Shown: positions 58,101 to 64,000 of the stretch, piece after piece | How positions within the stretch are numbered: position 1 is the first letter of the stretch | Layout of the letters: every line of letters begins with the position of its first letter | Origin: Streptomyces avermitilis MA-4680 = NBRC 14893 | GTDB taxonomy: Bacteria; Actinomycetota; Actinomycetes; Streptomycetales; Streptomycetaceae | Reading direction: 5' to 3' | Length of the DNA stretch: 64,000 nt | NCBI RefSeq assembly: GCF_000009765.2 | Contig: NC_003155.5 | Span: 1,116,001 to 1,180,000, forward strand | Position numbers and translations under genes: made by a program | The notes under the pieces: model-generated | Told to the model about the DNA's origin: nothing | Databases searched by the model: none | What the model saw: the letters and a program-made list of their open reading frames with translations, nothing else

Positions 58101-61100
58101 GTGGTTGTGGGGGTGGGGGTGGGTTTGGGTGTAGTGGTGGTGCCAGGTGGTGGGTGTCCGAATGCCGGTGGTGTGGGTGTGGGCGAGGGCGGTGAGGAAG
58201 CGGTGGGTGTCGTTGTCGCCGCGGCGGAGGCTGCCGGTCGCGGTGATGTTTTCGGTGGTGTTTTCGGTGGTGTCTTCGATGGCGGGGACGAGGGTGGGGT
58301 GGGGACTGATTTCGATGAAGGGGCGGTGTCCGTCGTCGGTCAGGGTCTGGATGGCGTGGCTGAAGCGGACGGGCTGGTGGAGGTTGCGGTACCAGTAGGC
58401 GGCGTCCAGGGTTGTGGTGTACCAGACCAGGTGCCCTACGACGGTGGAGAAGAACGGCATGGTGGACGGCTGGGGGGTGATGTCTCCCAGCAGGTGCAGG
58501 AGTTCGTCGTGGAGGGGTTGGACGTGGGGGCAGTGGGAGGCGTAGTCGACGGGGATGCGTTTGGCCCGTAGGCCGGTGTCGGCACAGTGGGTGAGGAGTT
58601 CTTCTACTGCGGTGGTGTCGCCGGAGACGGTGGTGGAGTGGGGGCCGTTGAGGGCTGCCACCCACAACTGCCCTTCCCACCGTTCGGAAATGAGCTGCTG
58701 CACGTCCTGGGCGGGCAGGGGCAGTGAGACCATGGCGCCCCGGCCTCGTACGGCGGCCAGTGCCTGGCTGCGCAGTGCAACGGTTTTGGCGGCGTCTTTC
58801 AGGCTGAGTGCGCCGCAGATGTGGGCGGCGGCGATTTCTCCCTGGGAGTGGCCGAGGACCGCGTCGGGTTCGATGCCGTAGGAGCGCCACAGGGCGGCGA
58901 GGGAGACCATGATGCTGAAGAGCACGGGCTGGACCACGTCGGCTTGTTGCCATGCGGGGTCGTCGGGGTCGCGGTGCAGGATGTCGGTCAGGGACCAGGG
59001 CACCCAGGGGGTGAGGGCTTTCTCGCATGCGTCGATGTGTTCGGCGAACACGGGTGAGGAGGTGAGCAGGGTCAGGCCCATCCCGGCCCACTGGCCGCCC
59101 TGTCCGGGGAAGACGAAGACGACGCCGCCGCGGTCACTGCCCCGGGTGTGGCCTGTGGTGATGTGGGGGTGGGGTTCGCCGGCTGCCAGGGCTGTCAGTG
59201 CCTGCGCCAGTTCCTCGCGGTCCGCGGCCAGGATGACGGCGCGGTGTTCCAGTACGGCCCGGCCGCGGGCCAGACCCGCACCGATGTCGGCAGGTGACAT
59301 GTCCGGGCGGGCTGCCACGTACTGGCGCAACGCCTGTGCCTGCGCCCGCAACCCGGCCTCAGACCTCGCCGACACCGGCACCGGCACCGGCACCGGCTCA
59401 GACTCAGCCACCGGAAGGGCTGGATTCGGAGCACCCACCGACACCCCACCACCGGCAGCACCGCCCGCCGCCGCAGGCGCCTCCTCCAAAATCACATGGG
59501 CGTTGGTGCCGCTGACGCCGAATGATGACACGCCGGCGTGGCGTGGCCGGCCGGCCGGGTCGGCGGGCCAGGGCACCGGTTGTGTCAGGAGTTGTACTGC
59601 GCCTGTGGACCAGTCGACCTGGGGGGTGGGCTCGTCCACGTGGAGGGTCTGTGGCAGCAGCCCGTTGCGCAGGGCCATCACCATCTTGATGACTCCGCCC
59701 ACGCCCGCGGCGGCCTGTGCGTGCCCGATGTTGGATTTGAGGGATCCCAGCCACAAGGGGCGGTGGTGGGGGCGGTGTTGTCCGTAGGCGGCCAGGAGTG
59801 CCTGGGCCTCGATCGGGTCCCCCAGAGTGGTCCCGGTGCCGTGGCCCTCCACTGCGTCGACATCGGCCGGGGTCAGTCCCGCATTGGCCAGGGCCTGACG
59901 GATGACACGCTGCTGGGAGGGCCCGTTGGGCGCGGTCAGACCGTTGCTCGCACCGTCCTGGTTGACCGCACTGCCACGCACCACGGCCAGGACACGGTGA
60001 CCGTTGCGACGGGCGTCGGAGAGCCGCTCCACCAGCAGCATCCCCACACCCTCGGCCCAGCCGGTACCGTCAGCAGCCGCCGAATAGGCCTTGCACCGCC
60101 CGTCCGCGGCCAGACCCCGCTGACGTGAGAACTCCACAAACGTACCCGGAGACGACATCACCGTCACACCCCCGGCAAGCGCCATCGAACACTCACCCGC
60201 ACGCAACGCCTGCGCCGCCCAATGCAACGCCACCAACGACGACGAACACGCCGTATCGACGGTCACGGCCGGACCCTCAAGGCCAAAGCTGTAGGCCACC
60301 CGGCCGGTCGCGACGCTGCCTGCGCTGCCGTTGGCGATGAGGCCTTCGAAACCCTCGGGGACATGGTGGAGACGCGCGGCGTAGTCGTGGTACATCACCC
60401 CGGCGAAGACACCCGTACGGGAGCCACGCATCGACAGCGGATCGATACCCGCCCGCTCGAACGCCTCCCACGACGTCTCCAGCAACAACCGCTGCTGCGG
60501 ATCCATCGCCAACGCCTCACGCGGACTGATCCCGAAGAAGTCCGCATCGAACTCCCCCGCCTCATACAAAAACCCGCCATACCGCGCGTACGACGTCCCC
60601 GACCGGTCAGGGTCCGAATCAAACAACCCCTCCAGATCCCACCCCCGACCGGCCGGAAATTCACCAATCGCATCCCCACCCGACGCAACCAGCTCCCACA
60701 ACTCCTCCGGCGAACACACCCCACCCGGAAAACGACACGCCATCCCCACAATCGCAATCGGCTCATCCGCGGCAACCTGATGAAGTGCGACCTGCGATGG
60801 CGTCTCGCCTTCCGCGTCGTCGCCCATCAGCTCACGACGTAGGTGACGCGCCAGGGTCGCTGCATTCGGCTGGTCGAAGACCAGACTGGTCGGCAGTCGC
60901 AGTCCCGTTGCCTCACCCAGGCGGTTACGGAGTTCCACCGCTGTCAAGGAGTCGAAGCCTAGGTCGCGGAACGCCGAGTCAACGGGGATCATCTCCGGCG
61001 CGTTGTGGCCGAGGACGGTGGCGATGTGGGAGCGGACCAGGGCGAGGAGGGTGGTGTGCTGTTGTTCGTGTGTCTGGCCGGCCAGCCGGGCATGCAGCTG

Positions 61101-64000
61101 GGCGCCGTTGTCCGCACCACCGGTAGTGGTGGTGCGGGTGGTGCGGCGGCGGGTGGCGGGCAGGAGGTCCTGCAGCAGGGGCGGCAGGGGCGGGGCGGGA
61201 CGCAGGTCGGCGGGCAGCAGGACCGGCCGGTCCAGAGCCAGGGCCGCATCGAAGAGAGCCAGTGCGTCCGGGGTCGACATGGGATGCAGACCGGAACGGA
61301 TGATGCGCCGGTGGTCGGTGCCGGCCAGGTGCCCGGTCATCCCGCTGGCCTCTTCCCACAGCCCCCACGCCAGCGACACCCCCGGCAGACCCGCCGCCCG
61401 CCGCCGGTACGCCAGCGCGTCCAGAGCGGCATTGGCCGCGGCGTAGTTGCCCTGCCCGGCCGACCCCAGGATCCCCGCGGCCGAGGAGAACAGCACGAAC
61501 GCCGACAGCTCCATACCCCGCGTCAGCTCATCCAGCAAAAGAGCGGCATCCACCTTGGCCGCGAACACCGTGCCCAGCCGCTCGGGCGTGAGAGAGGCGA
61601 TCGTCGCATCGTCCAGCACACCAGCCGCATGCACGACACCCGTCAGCGGACACCCGGCAGGAACACCCTCCAGCAGCCGGACCACCTCCCGCCGCTCCCC
61701 CACATCACACGCAACAATCCGCACCTCCGCCCCCAACGCGGCCAGCTCCGCCCGCAAACCCTCCGCACCCGGAGCATCCGGACCACGCCGGCTCACCAAC
61801 AACAGATCCCGCACCCCACACACACCAGCCAGATGCCGCGCCACCGCCGCACCCAGCACACCCGTCCCACCCGTCACCAACACCGACCCACCCGACAACC
61901 ACGGCAACACCTCCCGACCCGATACATCAACCGGCGACTCAAGTCGTGTCAGGCGTGCGGCCAGCACCCGCTCACCACGCACCGCCAACTGCGGCTCACC
62001 ACACGCCACCACCGCAGCCACACGCCCACCATCCAGACCAGACCCCATACCGGCCTCGTTGCCGGCATCGGCGTCAGCGCCGCTGTCGAGGTCGGTGTCC
62101 AGGTCGAGGAGGACAAACCGGTCCGGATGCTCAGCCTGCGCCGACCGCACCAGCCCCCACACCGCCGCACCCACCACATCCACCGGGCCGTCCTCCGGGC
62201 CGGCCACCACCGCACCCCGGGTCACCACCACCAGCCGCGAACCCGCAAACCGCTCCAGCCCCAGCCACCCCTGCACCACACCCAACACCCCACCAACAAC
62301 CTCACCCACACCACCGCCACCGCCGCCATCGGCACCGGCATCCGGGCACCGCAACACCACCACCCCCGGCACAGGCCCACCACCGCTCTCACCCACGTCC
62401 TCGTGCCACGCCCACGCCTGCCCACACACCGGCACAGGACCCACCTCAGCCCACTGCACCGCATACAGCGAACCCCGCCGCCCCGCCGAAACCGAGACAG
62501 CACGCAACTGACCCATATCCACAGGCCGCAACTCAAGACGATCGACCGACGCCACCGGCACCCCGGTGTCGTCGGTGATGCGCACGCACACGGCCGCCCC
62601 TGTCGCTCCAAGCGTCGACAGGCACGCGCGCACGGAGACTGCACCATGCGTACGGAACCGCAGACCGTTCCACACATGGGGCACGACGGGCGTCCCCGGA
62701 CCCGCCACAGAAAGCAGGCCGGTGCCCTGAAGGGCAGCGTCGAGCAGGGCCGGGTGCAGACCGTACGCCGCCGCGTCTCCCGACACTTCTTCGGGAAGAC
62801 GTGCCTCGACGAGGATGTCGTCGCCGTAGCGCCAGGCCGCGCGCAACCCTTGGAATGCCAGGCCATAAGCAAAGCCGGCGTCGGCCATTTGATCGTAAGC
62901 CGTGTTCAGGTCGACAGGCGTAGCTCCAACGGGAGGCCAGGGTCCCGCAAGCAGCTCGTACGAGGCAGTGTCATCGTCCTTGGCAGGGCTCAGCACACCC
63001 GCGGCATGACGCGTCCACGCACTGGCCGACGCATCGGCTCCACCACTGCCGCCCTCACCGCGTGAGTGGATGGTCATCATGCGGCGACCCGACTCGTCCG
63101 GCGCCGCAATGGCAACCTGAAGGGTCACGTCTCCGACCTCAGGAATGACCAACGGTGTGTGGAGCGTCAGCTCGTCCACGTGGTCGCAACCCACACTTTC
63201 TCCGGCATGAAGGGCCAGTTCCGCGAAGGCCGTACCCGGCAGCAGCACGACACCGCCTACCGCATGGCCGGCGAGCCAGGGATGCGTGCGCAACGAGAGG
63301 CGCCCCGTCAGTAGGCAGCCGTCCCCTTCGGCCAGTTCCAATGTGGCGCCGAGTAGGGGGTGTTCGGTGGGGTCGAGTCCGGCTGCTGACACGTTGCCGG
63401 CACCGGGCTGTGTGCTTTCGAGCCAGTAGTGGTGGTGTTGGAAGGGGTAGGTGGGGAGGTCGAGGTGGGTGTGGGTGTGGGGTTGGTTGTGGTGGTGGGT
63501 GTAGTGGTGGGGGTGCCAGGTGGTGGTGGTTTTGGCGAGGTTGGTGAGGAGGTGGGTTTGGGGGTGGTGGTGGGGGTGGGTGAGGGTGAGGGTGGTGGTG
63601 GGGGTGTTGGGGAGGTTGTGGTGGGTGAGGGTGGTGAGGGTGTTGTCGGGTCCGAGTTCGATGTAGGTGGTGACGCCGTGTTGGTGGAGGGTTTGGGTGG
63701 TGGTGGCTATGTCGACGGTGTTGCGGGCTTGTTGGGTCCAGTAGTGGGGGGTGAGGAGTTGGTCGGGTGGGGTGTTGGCGGTGATGAGGGGGGTGTGGGG
63801 TGGGTGGTAGGTGAGGGTTTGGGTGTGCTGGTGGAGTTGGTTGAGGATGGGGTTGGTGTGGGGGGAGTGGAAGGCGTGGTTGGTGGGGAGGGTTTTGGTT
63901 TTGATGCCTTGTTGTTGGCAGAGGGTGGTGATGTGTTGGACGGTGTGGGGGGTGCCGCTGATGACGAGGGAGGTGGGGGTGTTGATGGCGGCGATGGCGA
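55152..64000 (-). CDS. aveA3: AVES3, modular polyketide synthase, 3' part (end of module 8, module 9)
   Basis: The frame is open from the window edge (last full codon ending at 63998) to the TGA at 55152, so 2948 residues of the C-terminal half are present; the start is beyond the window. Reading N to C: end of AT8, DH8, KR8, ACP8, KS9, AT9, DH9, KR9, ACP9 and a docking tail (LLSELERLEAVV ... DEEMFALIDREVGF). There is no thioesterase, so the chain passes to another synthase. AT8 has HAFH and AT9 has YASH. Two local anomalies, at 58420-58450 and 63707-63712, are described separately. Long stretches are near copies of aveA1 and aveA2 in inverted orientation. Confidence 0.96.
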   Translation of the reverse strand, partial: AIAAINTPTSLVISGTPHTVQHITTLCQQQGIKTKTLPTNHAFHSPHTNPILNQLHQHTQTLTYHPPHTPLITANTPPDQLLTPHYWTQQARNTVDIATTTQTLHQHGVTTYIELGPDNTLTTLTHHNLPNTPTTTLTLTHPHHHPQTHLLTNLAKTTTTWHPHHYTHHHNQPHTHTHLDLPTYPFQHHHYWLESTQPGAGNVSAAGLDPTEHPLLGATLELAEGDGCLLTGRLSLRTHPWLAGHAVGGVVLLPGTAFAELALHAGESVGCDHVDELTLHTPLVIPEVGDVTLQVAIAAPDESGRRMMTIHSRGEGGSGGADASASAWTRHAAGVLSPAKDDDTASYELLAGPWPPVGATPVDLNTAYDQMADAGFAYGLAFQGLRAAWRYGDDILVEARLPEEVSGDAAAYGLHPALLDAALQGTGLLSVAGPGTPVVPHVWNGLRFRTHGAVSVRACLSTLGATGAAVCVRITDDTGVPVASVDRLELRPVDMGQLRAVSVSAGRRGSLYAVQWAEVGPVPVCGQAWAWHEDVGESGGGPVPGVVVLRCPDAGADGGGGGGVGEVVGGVLGVVQGWLGLERFAGSRLVVVTRGAVVAGPEDGPVDVVGAAVWGLVRSAQAEHPDRFVLLDLDTDLDSGADADAGNEAGMGSGLDGGRVAAVVACGEPQLAVRGERVLAARLTRLESPVDVSGREVLPWLSGGSVLVTGGTGVLGAAVARHLAGVCGVRDLLLVSRRGPDAPGAEGLRAELAALGAEVRIVACDVGERREVVRLLEGVPAGCPLTGVVHAAGVLDDATIASLTPERLGTVFAAKVDAALLLDELTRGMELSAFVLFSSAAGILGSAGQGNYAAANAALDALAYRRRAAGLPGVSLAWGLWEEASGMTGHLAGTDHRRIIRSGLHPMSTPDALALFDAALALDRPVLLPADLRPAPPLPPLLQDLLPATRRRTTRTTTTGGADNGAQLHARLAGQTHEQQHTTLLALVRSHIATVLGHNAPEMIPVDSAFRDLGFDSLTAVELRNRLGEATGLRLPTSLVFDQPNAATLARHLRRELMGDDAEGETPSQVALHQVAADEPIAIVGMACRFPGGVCSPEELWELVASGGDAIGEFPAGRGWDLEGLFDSDPDRSGTSYARYGGFLYEAGEFDADFFGISPREALAMDPQQRLLLETSWEAFERAGIDPLSMRGSRTGVFAGVMYHDYAARLHHVPEGFEGLIANGSAGSVATGRVAYSFGLEGPAVTVDTACSSSLVALHWAAQALRAGECSMALAGGVTVMSSPGTFVEFSRQRGLAADGRCKAYSAAADGTGWAEGVGMLLVERLSDARRNGHRVLAVVRGSAVNQDGASNGLTAPNGPSQQRVIRQALANAGLTPADVDAVEGHGTGTTLGDPIEAQALLAAYGQHRPHHRPLWLGSLKSNIGHAQAAAGVGGVIKMVMALRNGLLPQTLHVDEPTPQVDWSTGAVQLLTQPVPWPADPAGRPRHAGVSSFGVSGTNAHVILEEAPAAAGGAAGGGVSVGAPNPALPVAESEPVPVPVPVSARSEAGLRAQAQALRQYVAARPDMSPADIGAGLARGRAVLEHRAVILAADREELAQALTALAAGEPHPHITTGHTRGSDRGGVVFVFPGQGGQWAGMGLTLLTSSPVFAEHIDACEKALTPWVPWSLTDILHRDPDDPAWQQADVVQPVLFSIMVSLAALWRSYGIEPDAVLGHSQGEIAAAHICGALSLKDAAKTVALRSQALAAVRGRGAMVSLPLPAQDVQQLISERWEGQLWVAALNGPHSTTVSGDTTAVEELLTHCADTGLRAKRIPVDYASHCPHVQPLHDELLHLLGDITPQPSTMPFFSTVVGHLVWYTTTLDAAYWYRNLHQPVRFSHAIQTLTDDGHRPFIEISPHPTLVPAIEDTTENTTENITATGSLRRGDNDTHRFLTALAHTHTTGIRTPTTWHHHYTQTHPHPHNHHLDLPTYPFQHQHYWLQPPTTTTDLTTTGLTPTHHPLLTATLTLANNNTQLLTGRLSLRTHPWLTDHTVVGTTLVPGTALLELALQATTTDHLEELALHTPLVIPREGAVDVQVHINPPDDTDTRSLTIYSRSENAPAAAPWRHHATAVLGTKTSRIETGRSHDDLSMWPPAGAVRCADEELAALYGDYEANGFVYGPAFRGLTAAWRLGDEVFAEVRLPEQVHGEASAYNLHPALLDAALHAAAFAPSGSLPQGSVPFSFTGVTLHAANASSLRVRLSPADPNSGHAAVSVLVTDDTGTPVASVEALAVRPLAADELRAAERAVQRAELFDMKWVEVPSDVLVSGGASVVVLDGADDLVGLAAEEDGVPGVVVLRCPDAGADGGGGGGGVGEVVGGVLGVVQGWLGLERFAGSRLVVVTRGAVVAGPEDGPVDGPVDVVGAAVWGLVRSAQAEHPDRFVLLDLDTDLDSGADRDAGNEAGMGSGLDGGRVAAVVACGEPQLAVRGERVLAARLTRLESPVDVSGREVLPWLSGGSVLVTGGTGVLGAAVARHLAGVCGVRDLLLVSRRGPDAPGAEGLRAELAALGAEVRIVACDVGERREVVRLLEGVPAGCPLTGVVHAAGVLDDATIASLTPERLGTVFAAKVDAALLLDELTRGMELSAFVLFSSAAGILGSAGQGNYAAANAALDALAYRRRAAGLPGVSLAWGLWEEASGMTGHLAGTDHRRIIRSGLHPMSTPDALALFDAALALDRPVLLPADLRPAPPLPPLLQDLLPATRRRTTRTTTTGGADNGAQLHGRLAGQTHEQQHTTLLALVRSHIATVLGHTTPDTIPPDRAFRDLGFDSLTAVELRNRLSHTTGLRLPTTLAFDHPNPTTLTHHLHTQLVSKGLTAAAEPDAATTPPGLPSLLSELERLEAVVLSSTTSSAAPLDDGARTRLASRLHSLAQKLNGDDTAPDLAETSDEEMFALIDREVGFESQ
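55440..60770 (-). other. Module 9: KS-AT-DH-KR-ACP, methylmalonyl
   Basis: KS9 Cys is at 60246-60248 (DTACSSS); YASH at 58533-58544 (methylmalonyl); DH9 His at 57900-57902 in an intact HTVVGTTLVPG; KR9 Tyr at 56052-56054 with LDD; ACP9 Ser at 55557-55559. The predicted product is a methyl-substituted double bond, matching C8=C9 of avermectin. Confidence 0.92.
60850..64000 (-). other. Module 8 (partial): AT-DH-KR-ACP, malonyl
   Basis: HAFH is at 63867-63878 (malonyl); DH8 His at 63264-63266 in an intact HAVGGVVLLPG; KR8 Tyr at 61443-61445 with LDD (B-type); ACP8 Ser at 60948-60950. The predicted product is a disubstituted double bond (C10=C11). KS8 and the front of AT8 lie outside the window. 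Confidence 0.9.

Noticed and set aside
61005..63065. Plus-strand open frame of 686 codons opposite aveA3
   Set aside because: It is the antisense of DH8-KR8, which carries intact catalytic motifs on the minus strand.

Overview
This window is very GC-rich actinobacterial DNA with G/C-ending codons. It carries the left two thirds of a modular type I polyketide cluster that I recognise as the avermectin (ave) cluster of Streptomyces avermitilis. The identification rests on gene order, on the N-terminus and branched-starter AT-ACP loading module of the first synthase, on the module order and extender choices, and on remembered protein lengths (the 6239-aa second synthase fits AVES2). No database search was possible.

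Layout. (1) Bases 1-11746: five tightly coupled plus-strand genes, each start overlapping the previous stop. They encode a DUF6603 protein (truncated by the window edge), three large uncharacterised proteins and an 857-aa protein ending in a PGRP-type zinc amidase domain. This is the least understood part of the window. (2) 11788-13697, minus: a NarL-type response regulator and its histidine kinase. (3) 13877-15567, plus: an ABC-2 ATPase/permease pair, followed by a strong hairpin terminator. (4) 15568-18894: the aveR promoter region, with a perfect ATACCGG/CCGGTAT inverted repeat, then aveR. aveR encodes a large ATP-binding LuxR activator and contains a TTA codon. (5) 18941-21480: aveF (C5 ketoreductase), a doubtful alanine-rich ORF and aveD (C5 O-methyltransferase). 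(6) 21817-52506: aveA1 (loading module plus modules 1-2) and aveA2 (modules 3-6). (7) 52503-53546: aveC, overlapping the aveA2 stop, then a bidirectional terminator. (8) 53630-64000, minus: aveE (P450) and the 3' half of aveA3 (end of module 8, all of module 9), whose start lies beyond the window.

How it works together. AveR switches on the cluster. AVES1 loads a branched acyl starter and makes C25-OH, C24-methyl and C22/C23. AVES2 sets the C21 ketone, the C19 and C17 hydroxyls and C14=C15. AVES3 modules 8 and 9 build the later diene. AveC acts on spiroketal formation and C22/C23 dehydration, AveE closes the furan ring, AveF reduces the C5 ketone and AveD methylates C5-OH. AT motifs read from the sequence (YASH methylmalonyl, HAFH malonyl) give P-A-A-A-A-P for modules 1-6, A for 8 and P for 9, which agrees with the avermectin carbon skeleton.

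The most striking sequence-level signal is a mosaic of nearly identical, intensely skewed blocks inside the synthase genes: G-poor C/A-rich AT and KR blocks, and C-poor G/T-rich DH-KR blocks. Within the plus-strand genes the skew changes sign inside one gene, and it follows the coding strand when the genes turn around. These fit the published GRINS concept (genetic repeats of intense nucleotide skew). They explain the many long spurious antisense ORFs, the chimaeric KR5, and kilobase-scale inverted repeats that bracket aveC-aveE.
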